From the NCBI GenBank assembly GCA_009823395.1, contig CM020513.1, forward strand, positions 3,448,501 to 3,512,500: 64,000 nt of DNA, given 5' to 3'. Position 1 is the stretch's first letter, and each line of letters opens with the position of its first letter. The notes under the pieces are model-generated. The model was not told where the DNA came from and made no database searches. It was given only the letters and a program-made list of their open reading frames with translations. This DNA is from Thamnaconus septentrionalis (lineage: Eukaryota > Chordata > Actinopteri > Tetraodontiformes > Monacanthidae). Both the position numbers and the translations under genes were made by a program. Shown here piece after piece: positions 13,959-26,060 of the stretch.

Positions 13959-15299
13959 CCAGAATGGCTGGATTGTGTTGTGGAATGCACCCTCGTCCAG
14001 TGGATTCCCTGCTGTGGGAGTGGAGGGGGGTTTTCCTCTTGGACGCCTCTGTTCCTCCTCCGTCTGTCAACACCTCGCGACTGTTCTCCCGACGTGATTG
14101 GCAGAAATCACACACGTTTGTTCGATGACGAGCAAACGGACCCACAAATCCCAGAGACAGTGGTCGTTTGGCGAGCAGGCGGAGGTTCTTACCTGCGGCT
14201 CCGTCTTTTGTTCTCGAGGTTTCTGTGCTTCTCCTGGGGGGCGGAGAGTCGGGGAGCCCGTTAATTCCTTCAATGCTCCACCATGTTTACTGCAGAGTTT
14301 CCCCAAAACAGTCATTAGTCATAATATTAGTACGGGGGGATGTTTTCACACTGTTAACGTTGTTGTGTTTCAGTCAACACACAAAGTCAAATCAGTGAAA
14401 TGGGAACCGTCAGGATTTGAAAGTATCATTTAAAGGGATGATGACTGGGATTGCTGCCATCATTGTCCAGCCCTGCACTCACTGGCTGTGGCGGCTCATC
14501 CAGCTCATCACCGCTGACAAATGCTGCAAATCCACACATGGCACTAACCACACAAACACACATTTTACCTCCCATACTCGACTTTTTGTTTCCGTCTGTG
14601 AGTTTGTGCGAGCCGCCCATTTCTTCAGCTGGATGCTTTTATCTCAGCGTTCTGAAAAAAAATTGTTTGCAGTGGGTGCGGTGAGGTTACTAAAGGAATT
14701 GAGAATAATCTGGATTAATCATATAATCGGTTTAATAGTCTGTTGAAGTGGTAACACGAGGGCCAAAAAACTCACGACAGCGCGACACGCGGCGGGGAAC
14801 ACAGAGCAGAGGAACTGACTCCGTTCCTGAGCCCAGTCTGGGAAAAACAGCTGCGGGTCGTCAGTTTCCTCGCGCTCGTCCATTTCCTGTCCCCAGAGGA
14901 AGCGCGGCGCTGTTCAAACTACAGGCTGTTTCCTGGCCTTTGACATCCAAACTCAAGGACGCCCACCTGGCGGACAGGATGAGGTGACTCGCGGAGGCGA
15001 AAGGAAAGCATATGACGAGCTGGCGTTCCGACGGGAAGGACCTATAGATGAGCCGGCGGTGCTGGGAGGAAACCAGAGGTCACGGCGCTCGTTACGCTGC
15101 ACGTTGTGTTGCACAAACTGCAGCCGAGGTCGCAGCGACCCACTTTTCCCCTTGTTTTTTTTTTTTCATCCTACAGTGGAGCGGCAAAAGCACCATTAAT
15201 TATTCAGCAGACTCGCTGCGTCGGCAGAAAAACAGATTATTTAGCCCGCTGTTTGCAGCCTCCTGCTGCCTTGTTGGATCTTTTACATGTTTAGAAAGG

Positions 15300-15405
15300 T
15301 GGCTAAAAACAGGGCGGAGCAAAAACACCTGGCTCAGGGTTTGGGCAATAACCCGTGAGAGGTCTTAGTTCTTCTTGTGACATCACAAAGGGTTGATGTT
15401 TTTTA
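15300..15405 (+). repeat. dispersed repeat module, copy 1
   Basis: Shares the order GGGCGGAGC, then CACCTGG, then TGTGACATCACAAAGGG with copies at 44071-44260, 48200-48345 and (reversed) 53345-53520. Confidence 0.55.
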
Positions 15406-16017
15406 TTGCGTTATTACACAGTCGTAGAGCATCAACAGAAGTGCTTCTGGGCACCTCGTGGACCGACTGGACACATTATAAGGCAACATCAGCCAAGTGA
15501 ATTTTATATTATATTGGCCCTTGAAGAAGACAAATGAACAGAGCTGAGAGTTGTAAATCCTTCCCACACTCTTGCACCACAGGCTCCCTCTGGAGCTTCG
15601 TCCATTCCATCCGGTCTACAACGGACCGGCGGAAAATCACTGAACACCATTTTTTAATAAAAGAAAGAGCCCATCCGGAGGGGCTGCGAGCGAGCGCTTC
15701 AGAGAAGCCTTCACCAGCCTTCAGAGAAGCCCTCAGAGGACTGGATAATTGGACCAAAACATTTCAGAAGCTAGTCAGCTTGAACAGAGTGCAATTTGGA
15801 GAGAACGCCACCGCTCCCAGCAGCAGCAGCAGTTGCAGTAGCCTGAGTCCGAACACCAAGGCGGACCGAGGCAGTGGAAGCAGGTCCGCCTCCACCTAAT
15901 TAGTCAATAACAGGGTCACATCACTTTGGACCTGGCCTGACTTTGTTCCCTCTGGGCGGAGCCTCTGATTCGGACCGCTGAGGTTCCTCCGAGACCAGCG
16001 AGACTCCGTGCAGTTGT

Positions 16018-16525
16018 CAGTCAGTGCGTTTACATGCAGAGCTTAATCGGAGGAAGCAATAATTCGGTTTTCTCGTCCAATCGGAGTTCTCACCTTGTCC
16101 CCGTATACGTGCAGCTGAGAAATTCGAATTATTGACAGGAACGTGTCCTCCTCCCAACACTAGGGGTGGAGTGAGTCTTTTCAGCTGGTCAGCTGCTTTC
16201 GGTTGACATATTACATCATTACGATATGTACGATAGTACATAATGTACGTGTTACTTACTTTGCAGATAAGGTGTACCCTATTTCTCGTGCTCATGGTGA
16301 TTTCGCGAGAGTCGCGAGTGGGAGGCGTGGTGCGTGCGCACACGCGTTGTCCAGTTAATAGTCCGACTAAGGCGTATACATGGCAGAGAAATCCGAATTC
16401 CAATCGCATTATCTGGGTGTCTCAGTCGGAGTTCTCCGATTCCAATCGGAGTTCTCAAACTCCGATTGGAATCAGACTAAGGCAATAATTCGAATTTCTC
16501 TAGTGCCATGTAAACGCACTGACTG
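16018..16525. mobile_element. MITE with 19-bp perfect terminal inverted repeats
   Basis: CAGTCAGTGCGTTTACATG at 16018-16036 and its exact reverse complement at 16507-16525. Inside are repeated AATCGGAGTTCTC words in both orientations. There is no coding capacity. The target duplication is unclear, so the superfamily is left open. Confidence 0.8.
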
Positions 16526-19500
16526 TTTGAAGTTGATTTAAGCCTCCTGATGGCGTCAGTGAGGTCTCATCTAGGTCTTCATCCTACCATCACTCCATCC
16601 CTGTTCTCCCCCTGCTTCTCCACCTCCGCCCGGCCCCGAGCTGCAGGCTGCAGGTGTCGTTCAAGGAGGCTGACCGACTCGCCCCCAACGTGCCGCTGTC
16701 TTTTTCTTTTTTTGTCGCACAGCAAAAGACTTTGTCGGTGATGCAACAACATCGGCTCGGCCTGAAATATAAGCAGACATGAATCAATTACCGCGGCTGC
16801 CTTGATGTTTAAATTGCCCACAGTGCCCATGAACTTAAATGTCAATGACTGGGTTGGCGAGAGAGATTGATTTAAAAAGGGAAACCATTGAGCATAATGC
16901 AGATGAAAGCTTTTTTTTTTTCTCCCCCTCCCCTCTCCTCCCTCCTACCCCCAGCTCTGTCGACCCTCGGTGTCTCGGCCTTTATCGGCTCCCTCGAGGA
17001 CTCGTCTCCATTGTTGCTCTTTTTTTTTCTCGGCCGTCGAAGCTGATCTCTATTTTCACCCACATAACTGATTCAATGAGCGCCTGTCGTCCCATTGGTG
17101 CTCCACTTTCCTGTAAAACGGTTGCCGTGGAAACCAAAAAAAAAAAAAAATCAGACCTTCTCTCCCACACTGTTGCTCTCCAGCAGCAGCTAATGGCTCC
17201 GTGTAGCAGGAGGGGAAGCCACATCTGCAACAGGCTGACTGCAAGTCCGACGCCTCGCACCAGATTGCACACCTGTCTGTTGCTTGGCAATGGGAAAACA
17301 AGAATAACAATCTAAACTAGAACAGGGATTAGAGGGTCGCACCGCCCCGGGGGTGAATCTACCCAACCGTATGGTGAATATTTTACCAACGGGCTCCAGG
17401 GTTGGGTGTGTGTGTGTGCATGTCTGTTGTGGGGACCAGTATTGATCGGCCTTGTGGTTGCTGTCGTGGCTCCACGGCGTCTGAATTCCAGGCGAGAGAG
17501 GCTCCGTCGCTCCGTCGCATCTCGCCACTTCTCCTCCCAGCTCGGCCTGCTTTGATTGGCCGCTCTCCAGGTGCAATCAGAAGCTGCACTCGGCGTGAAG
17601 GGAAGAGAGGTGCGGTGGGTGGAGAGGAGGGGGCAGTGGGGGAGGGGGCGCAGCGACTGCCGACCCTGTCAGTTGCGCTTTACGTCCCGCTGAATCTGAT
17701 GGCTGATGGCAATATGGCGCTCGAACGGACGGGACGGCCGCGGTTGCCTCCATCAGCCGGGATTCTCCCGGGACGACCGCCTCCACCTCCCCACCACCAT
17801 CTCCACCGCCCAGTCAGTCGCTGTCAGAATCACAATCCATATTTCACTACCTGTAACACAGCGAGAGGCAGCAGCATATTCTTCATGCCTGCGTAGCTGA
17901 TGCCTGCGGTCGTCATCGGGGAGAAACCTGCTCCAAGTTGCTGTCAGTCAAAAAAAAAAAGAAAAAACCTGATGCCACAGATGTTCCTTAGCTTTTTTTT
18001 TTCTTTTTTCTTTTTGCACATCCGATGCAGGAATGCCAGGGATTTTAATTGGTCCTCATCGTAAGATTCTTATTTTCGGCACGCAGACACTTGTGTGGCG
18101 AAGCAGTTTTAACTGAGGACGGAGGAGGAGGAAGGGAGTGCGGGGGAGGGGGAGGAAAAAATAAAAGTTTGGAACCTTTATTGTCACCGGACACGCTCGG
18201 CTGGAGGCCTGTTGTATGCTAATGGTTAAAAGTCGGCAACGTCCGCTAAAGAAAGGGAAGGTGGCGCTGCGGCCCTGAATAATGCATGACTTCGCTGGCT
18301 CATCAAGGTTACGGGAGCTGCTGCTGCAGAAGGCTGCGGCGTCTTCGGCCCCGCTAACGCGGGATAATTAACCACTCGAGAAGCCGCGAAGCTTCGCAAA
18401 GCACATTTACGAAATCACACCTGAGCAGCGCCGGTCGGCCTGTAGGAAACCATTCCTGCTTCCTCCCCCCTTTTTTTTTTCCTTGTTAATGCCTCCGAGT
18501 GTGAGGAGTGAAACACTCGGCCCCTCCGATGAAAACACTCTGGCAGCGCTAAATTAGATTTCTGCTGGGAGCGAGCGCTTCATACATTATAAATGCCAAC
18601 TGTGTCATTTTAAGCGTCCCAGAACTTTATTTTCTTATTCGCGAGCTCGCAGCCTTATTCCGCTTAAATGAATCACGCTGCGGCGCTTCCCTCCGCTCCG
18701 CCTCGCCCCTTGTTCCGTGTCATCGGCTGCGTCTTGACCTTCCGCTCTGCTCTTCTGTCCAACAGCCCATGAAAACAGGGGAGGAGAGAAAATCCAGAGG
18801 AGTCATCAGCTTCACCTGAGCCAAGAGGAGGCACCAGCGGATACTCATGGTATGTTGTGTGTTGTGGTGTGACTATGAATGAAGCAGTCGGCACCCCGAC
18901 TGCATCTGTGGTTATCATGTGTATCATATGTTTAATTGTCATTCAGGATGATCGATTGCCCTCAAATAAATGAGAAAAATGTCCAGAAAAAGGTTGTGTT
19001 TAGCCCTCTGTTTAGGCAATGGCCAAGGGTCTCAGAGCCGACACCTGTGTGGAGGAGTTGGCATTGCGTTTACACGTAGCCGGAAAACTTTTTCGAAAAC
19101 GCGCCGCCTCCCCGGATTCGTGTCAACGCCGAAACCGATCTTTTTTGGAAATGCTGATGTCACAGCTGTAAACTCCTCCCCCGCCCTGCAACCTGAGCGG
19201 CCGTGAGGTGCAGACCACCACTGACGACCACTCACAACAACAGCAACCATGTCGGGCAGTGGACTTCCTGCTGCTACTGATCAGCCTTTGGTCTTCCCAT
19301 TTACCTCCACTACACCAAACCGCAAACAATAGTGAACAATAACACACGGTGCTCGCGGATCCATCGTGGATTGTGTGCAAAGTGAAAATAAGCACAACGA
19401 AAGCGATTTGCGAACCTCCTGTTTCACTTTTTATTGATTTTCTTTTGGATCAGCAGACTGGGATATTGAGAAAGGAAACCTGAATGACAAAAATGTGAGT

Positions 19501-22500
19501 GAACTTTTACTAGCACGACTCCCAGTCAACCTTAACATGGAGCTTTTAAGGCTTTGTGCTCTAAAGTAACTCGAGGCAGAAGTTCAACTCTGTCGTTTAT
19601 CCACACCGTCTTTTTTCACACCAGGCCAGTCCAACACAGTCTCAGATTTGCTCATCCCAGAGACAGCGCAGTTTGCCGTCTTTGTACCTCTGTGAGTGTC
19701 TATGAGCGACCGTGGAAGGCGCAACATGACATCGCTGGCATCCGAAGAAGGCACTGTGTGCCGTCGTGGGTTTCTGACAAAACGTCAATATGTGCCATCT
19801 ACGGAGTGAGAATGTTCCACATTGTTTTCAGTCGTTTCCAGCGTATCTGTGTAAACAGGAATTTTTTTGAATACGTTTTCGTGTACAGTAAAAGCGTTTT
19901 TTTTTTTTCAAGTGCGGTTTCAAAAATGTGCGTTGTCAAAAAAATCAGTGTCCGTGTAAATGGCCCCTAAATTGGGAAAGGTTTTATCGCCCTTTGTGAC
20001 ACAAAAGTGCTGATTTTCCAGAGTCGCATGAGTGGTCGAACAATAGACGTAACCACAAGAAGACAATACAAACGTAATGGATTGATCTTTTTTTCAAGAG
20101 ACACAGATTATTGTCAACATACTTGGCAGTGCGATTTTTGACATCACAGACTGCTACTTTCCAGAATTGTGCGTTTTAGCTTAGACTGAAAGGTCTAAAT
20201 CAAAGTGTGAGTGTGTGAGCTTTTCCAATGGTAGTTCACTGACCAGGCTGGAGACACAAGATGTTGTCAGCAAGCCTTTTTATCACCGTGTGGCACCTTT
20301 TAAAGCTCCTGTCCGAGGGTGAAAAACAATTTGCGTGCCGTCCGGTTGTGATTGCACCCCAGCGAGGGGAAACTGCAGTGCTGCTGGCTGACACTCTCCT
20401 TTCAGCGAGATGCTGACAACACAGGAGCTAAAGCCTTTGTTGCCGTCAACAGGAGGCGACCCGGCGCTGGCCAGAGCTCGTGCACGAGGCCGTGCACTAG
20501 GCGGGGCCCATGGATGGTGCAGACAAGAGATTTTGTCCGCCCCCCTCCTTTTTTTTTTTTTTAGCATCACAGCAGGCTGGCACTGCTCTTTGTTAGCTGC
20601 TAATTTGCATTGGCATTTGCAGCATTAGTATTCCAGGCACGGCCCAGTTGCAGACACGTATTGATTGAGAGGTTAAAGGGGAGTTTAGACCCACACACGT
20701 CAGCTTCGCCTCAGTCGTAGCTCATAAAAGCTGCTGGCGAGACAAATCTGTCTGTGTAAGTGACACGTAAGATTGTTTCCAAATTCTGGAGCTTTTTTTG
20801 GGAGTTTTTTTTTTTTTGTTAATTCGGTTTTTAACCACTGCATTTCAGGAAATTTGACATTTTCATTTTAATTATTTATCTTAAATTCAGCTGTGGTGAC
20901 TGCGAGGACAAATTATGTTTGGTTACACATGTACCGCAAGAATTTAGTTACAGTAATATGACAATTTACAACAATAGCAAATTGTAGTGAAACTGTATTT
21001 CTAACACACTTTACAAACAAACAACAGGGTTGACCCAAGTGCCACGTACACTAAATGAGGAGCCATAAAAGCCATAAAACCAATAAGTATTTGCTCTCAC
21101 CATGTAAACTTCAGCTGACACACTTCAGGTCCATTTAAAATGACTCTGTGTTCCTGCGGCAATTCCATATTGCTGAAGCCAAGTTTTCACTCCATTAGCC
21201 GTTAGCTTCCTCAGATAAACACACTCAGCAGTCCAGCCGGTGAAAGTTTCAAAGCAGTCTCTCCGTATCCTCGCAAGCCCCTCTGTGTTTGTCTCGTATC
21301 GGACAGACTGTGCTTTTGGAGAAAAAATAATATAAAAGCATATTTAATTTACTTGGAAACCTGTCAAGTATAAATCAGTCCGTGCTGGCTGTTAGCTGCA
21401 GATCCAGAACATTCTGAAAGAATAAACAACAGCGTCATTCTCTGCCTATCCTATAAAAAAAAAAATTCCAGACATAATTGTTATCAGTTTTCAGTAATAC
21501 GATTGTGAATGCAATGACTTTCTGGAAACTAAATACACTGCAGCTTTGTTTAAAAAAGAAAAAAAGGGGGTTTGGGTGATAAACGCGTCACTCATAAAAC
21601 TTGTTTGGAAGCCAACAGAGCAGCGTGGAGAAAAGCTCTTCTGGGGGACTGTTAAACTGTTTTCTTGTTTTGACTCGGAGTTCGCTGATGACCGAGTTGT
21701 AGCCGCAGGGGGAAATGAAAGAAAACATACAATAACTGTGGCCAGAAAAACAGTGAATCATGTGTCTCATGTGACGGGGCGACGTGCTAACATGAGAAGA
21801 GCTCATCCGAGAGCGTGCTTCATATGGCCACGCCTGATGATTTCTATCACGTGCAGTGTTAAGATGAGATTTGCTAAAAGTGATAAAGAAATTCCCTCAC
21901 TGACACTAAACACGAAAGAACTAATGAGCTCAGCCGGCGGCTCCGAATTCACCCGCTAACTCTCTCACTGGCCCCCAGAGCTGCACACGGCAATTTAGCC
22001 AAATGATTCTACATCTACCAGAGCTGTTGAAAAACTTTTTATTTAATGATTTATTTTTTTTAAATGATCTCTCCAAAGATGCTGTTTGCAACATATCTGC
22101 TTGTCTCTTTCAAGCGAGGCTCCCCTTCACAAACACAAACATTCAAAACGTCCTCCAGGCTTTTGTTTTCATCTCGTTGCCACTAAAGTAGGTTACGCTG
22201 TTTCCTCTCTGCCTTGTTTTTCTTCTTCCATTTTGCTTTCATTCCGCTTTTCATCTCCATGTTCAAACACCTCACACGTGTCATCAGGGCCGCAGCTTCC
22301 AGGCTCTTCGCTCTCCGACAAGAGGCAACTGGCTGTACTCTGAAACAAACAAATGGCCCTGCAACAGGGTGCGAGTTCTCGCTCATTAGACAAATGGTCG
22401 ACCGAGGCTGCCCCCCTCAACCCATCCCCACCTAAAAAAAAAATAAAAAATCCCCCACTGTCATGAAGCCCCTCCCTTTGTTCCCTAACAGGAACTGCTG

Positions 22501-23299
22501 CTAAGTGGAGATGCCAAACATGGGTCTGCAGACAAAAGGCCACTCTCACCCCGTATCCGGGTTGCTGTGGAGACCAGCATCTTTAACGTGGGCCTGGAAC
22601 CATTCCAGCGACTGATGAATTTTGCACAAAGCAGCATGTGACTCATAAGAAAGCAGCCTGAGTTGAACATCGCAGTCAAATCAATCTGGTTTTTATTATT
22701 TACTTTTTAAAATTTGGCTGAGTTAGTGTGAGTTTGTGTGTGCTGCCCGTGTTTCCCTTTGTGTTGACGCCCCTGAGGCTGTTGCCGCTGTCTCTCCTTA
22801 ACTCTCCCATTGTCCCCCCACCTCACCCCCGCCGTAGCCATCTGTGGATGTAAACCCTCTTCATGTGAAAGGGGCTTCGACAACGTGCGGCGAGGAATAT
22901 AAATGGAGACCCAGAGGGTGTTTCCTCCAGGGTTCTTCTCACCAGGGGAGGAGGTCAATCACTGGTCAGAGCAGAGTAGGTCGGGACCATCGATTGGACG
23001 GCCAGTGTGGGAACTCGCAGAACGGACAACAACACGCATCTGACTGCTTGGAGTGTTTCTGTTCCAGTGGCTTGGGTTGGGGGGGGATCCAGAGGCGGCG
23101 GTGTTGAATGCAGCTCTCTGCTTCCCTGCAAGCTGCGACTCTGCAGGGGATCGATGCACCGTCGACCACGTGCGCGAGAATGCTATTGATCAGTTCGCTC
23201 GGTTAGAGAGCGAGAGGCGCTGACACAACTAAGTGAGAATCTCTTGAAGACATACACACATACACACAAAGGCCCACAGAAAGAGACACGCATACACCA
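16526..23299. other. gene-poor stretch, middle part
   Basis: No coding exon was recognised. A GC-rich patch at about 17520-17800 has an ATTGGC (inverted CCAAT) word near 17555 and a CAATATGGCGCTC (YY1-like) word near 17710. Apart from the 19045-19970 element, the rest shows nothing I can name. Confidence 0.55.
19045..19970. mobile_element. probable non-autonomous DNA transposon
   Basis: The left side has GCGTTTACACG followed by GAAAACG words; the right side has CCGTGTAAATGGCCCC preceded by many GAAAACG/CGTTTTC words. This is the look of a known kind of fish MITE with 'gtttacac' ends. The ends are imperfect and the boundaries approximate. A 138-codon ORF inside (19554-19970) has no recognisable domain. 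Confidence 0.45.
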
Positions 23300-23531
23300 G
23301 CTGTTAGCTGGACATTAGCTGGCCGTTAGCAGGCTGTTAGCTGGCCCTTAGCTCGTGGTTAGCTGGCTGTTTGCTGGCGGTTAGTTGGCTGTTAGCTGGC
23401 TGTTAGCTGGCCGTTAGCTGCCCGTTAGCTGGTCATTAGCTGGCGGTAACCTGGCTGTTAGCTGGCTGTTAGCTGGCGGTTAGTTGGTGGTTAGCTGGCT
23501 GTTAGCTGGCCATTAGCTTGCGGTTAGCTGA
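23300..23531. repeat. 11-bp minisatellite, about 21 units
   Basis: Unit consensus GCTGTTAGCTG, with variants such as GCGGTTAGTTG, GCCATTAGCTT and GTGGTTAGCTG. The 11-bp period holds throughout without slippage. Confidence 0.95.
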
Positions 23532-24879
23532 CTGTGTGCCCAGCACTGGTGTTAGCAATGCGGCCTCGCAGCGGCACACGGACCAACCTGTTTGGGGGCA
23601 TCTGCTCGCGAGTCGTCTCCAGTTAATCAACCTGTTGTTGGGGAGTGTGTCAGCTGGAGACTCAGGGAGTCTCCATTCCGCCACTCTCTGATAGCCACAC
23701 AGGAAAAGGGGGTCGGAAGAGCGCCGCCCGCAGGCTCCCATCAGGACTGCACAGAATGGGACTGCGATGATAAACGGCTGCACAGGGGAGGATCAATTTA
23801 CCCCCTCGTGAGCCGGGCTAGGTTCCAGCGTGCGCGTGTGTTTGTGCATTCTGCGAATGCTGCTTGTGCTGAACTTTGCCCCCGGGGGGGGAAAGTATCT
23901 GTGCTGTGTTCTCACCCGGGCACCTCCTCAGCATGAGGACTTTGAGAGTGTTGGAGCAGTTTGGTGAACTTCTGCTACCCCGGCTGACTTCCCACGAGCT
24001 GTGCGCGCTGTGCGAGCGACGCCCACACACGCGCCGTGCACTGTGCACTGTGCACCTCTCGGCTCGGCTCCACTGCCTCTGTGCTGCTCTCGTACCTTCT
24101 TTCTCTCCGCGGTTGTTCCTTGTTGTCTGCAGGCTGTGCTGTACACGGTTCGCCATAGTTGCTGCTTAGCATTCAGTGCGCTTCAAAGCTCCACAGCATG
24201 ACAGCACAGCCCCGGGCTCGTTCTCCCTCCTAATTGGAGATTCATTAAGGGACGCTGCGCCCCCTGGGGGTGGGGGGCGGAGAGCGGGGGGGGGGGTGCC
24301 TGCTCATTGCCAGTGGAGGCCCGCCTGCTTGACTTCTGATTTTTTTTTTTTTTCGTTTGTGTTTACTCGATGTTAGGAAGTCACGGGGAAATGAGAAAAT
24401 GGGACTTTAATTGAGACGAGGGTTGATCCGTCACGCCCGGTTACTTTCGCCGTCATTATCGGCGGCTATCGGCGCAGCGACCCGGATCTGGAGCGGCGCC
24501 CTCACAGCCGACACACCTGCTGAGGGAGGCAGGGCGGCTGGATGCGCCGTCCCAGGTGGCTGGACCACTGGGGATGGTTTAGAGGGTCGGCGACATTTTA
24601 AAGGGGGTCAATCTGAAGACCCTTATAGTCTCAGCGGGGTGGAGGAGTGGAGGGGCTTTGAAGGTGACGGTTGCTATGCAGGCTCACGCTCGGCAAGCGG
24701 CCGGTTATCGGGAGGGGCGACACTCAACTCTGCGTCCTTCTCGTGTCCAGGGCCGTGGCCACTGAAGCAGAGCAGCGCGGACTCACTTCATTAATCGTGT
24801 CGCCAGTGTCGGATCCAAGGAGAAACCACGCAAGGTTGCGCTATTTATAGCAGGAGCACTTGGCTCCTAATGTGGGACA

Positions 24880-24882
<3 letters not shown>

Positions 24883-24912
<30 letters not shown>
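24883..24912. repeat. (TC)15 microsatellite
   Basis: Perfect TC tract followed by degenerate TC/AC units to about 24935. Confidence 0.95.
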
Positions 24913-24917
<5 letters not shown>

Positions 24918-25050
24918 ATCTCACTCTCTCACTCCCTTATCTTTTATTTACACTGACCTGACCTCACCGTCAAGGTTGGTGGCCAGAAGAAGTTCTGCTT
25001 TCTCCCAGTTTGAGAGCCTGAATGAAATGGAAGCCTTTGAACATTCCTCT

Positions 25051-25054
<4 letters not shown>

Positions 25055-25109
<55 letters not shown>
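25055..25109. repeat. (CT)27 microsatellite
   Basis: Perfect CT tract, only about 140 bases from the tract at 24883. Confidence 0.97.
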
Positions 25110-25112
<3 letters not shown>

Positions 25113-25899
25113 CGGAGAAGAATTTAGGTCAGATTGGTTTTTGCCCTCGTTACAGAGCTGCTGGCTTCTGCCGTCGCTACCGGGAAGCTGATGCTGTAGG
25201 ACCGCTTCTGGGTTTTTTTTCGCCGTCAAAATCCCGACGAGCGTGACGAGCTCTGCAGCCAGCTCGGGCCGTGCCAAGGGTAAACAATGGGATGAGGAGC
25301 CGCCGCCGCCGTGTGGCATTTCTTTCACGTTATGTTAGCAGTGGGAAGCGGCGCAGTTGGTATTTGCCGGATGGCTTGGGGCGACGGCTGCCATTCAGTC
25401 GTCAGATTGAGGACAAACACGGAGCGTTTCCAGCTTACAAGCACATTCTCTGAAGCCGAAGCTGCGCTGTGTTTGTTATTGCTGGAAGTGCCATGTTTGT
25501 TTATAATGGGTTGTGGATTTTTTTTGTTATATTTGTTTTTTTTTTTTTTTGCCAGTGTGTGTAAACAACAATCCCACTCACACGTCACATTCTTATTCTG
25601 ACACGCTAAGCAGTCGCCTCACACACCTGATCCTGAGCTGCAGCTAATCTGGCATCAAGTTCCGGCGTCGGCGCACGGCTGCGGCCACAGGACTGCATGG
25701 TGCGCTCTGCTGAATATTCCCACTGACTTAGAGTAGCCGGCTGTGATCGATGGGGACCGGCGGTCCCTCGGGAGTCATGGGAAAGATCGGTTTGTTTACT
25801 CGGCACTTTCTCCGGGGTCCGCTTGGCAGCTTGATTAATACTGCGCCGGCTCGCACCGCGGGCTTCCCGCTTGGGGAGCCTTGCGCTCGGCCAAGTCCG

Positions 25900-26060
25900 G
25901 TCCACTCCGCTCTTAAGCAGCCAATGCATTTTAATGCGTGGGGACGGTGGGGGCGGGGGCGGGGAAGAAAATTGGCTCCACATCTGACAGGCGCTCTGAC
26001 CCAGAGATGGGAGCGAAGGGCACAAAAAGGGCGAAGCCGGAGGAGAAATTGGACATTTTG
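25900..26060. promoter_or_regulatory. candidate GC-box/CCAAT promoter-like patch
   Basis: GGGGGCGGGGGCGGGG near 25949-25964 (Sp1-type boxes) lies about 30 bases after AGCCAATGCAT (CCAAT). It is on the plus strand, 2.8 kb upstream of the first tspan18 coding exon, and could mark a tspan18 noncoding first exon. Evidence is only word content. Confidence 0.22.

Larger units (their letters stand above)
1..15299. other. gene-poor stretch, 5' part
   Basis: No coding exon was recognised. It holds the microsatellites listed separately and many homopolymer runs (poly-T at 919-939, 7852-7872 and 11035-11053). GC-rich patches lie near 1660-1930 and 12340-12450, and an AT-rich block at about 3235-3440 looks like a possible conserved element. 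The longest minus-strand ORF (6038-5595, 147 codons) shows no family features. Confidence 0.6.
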
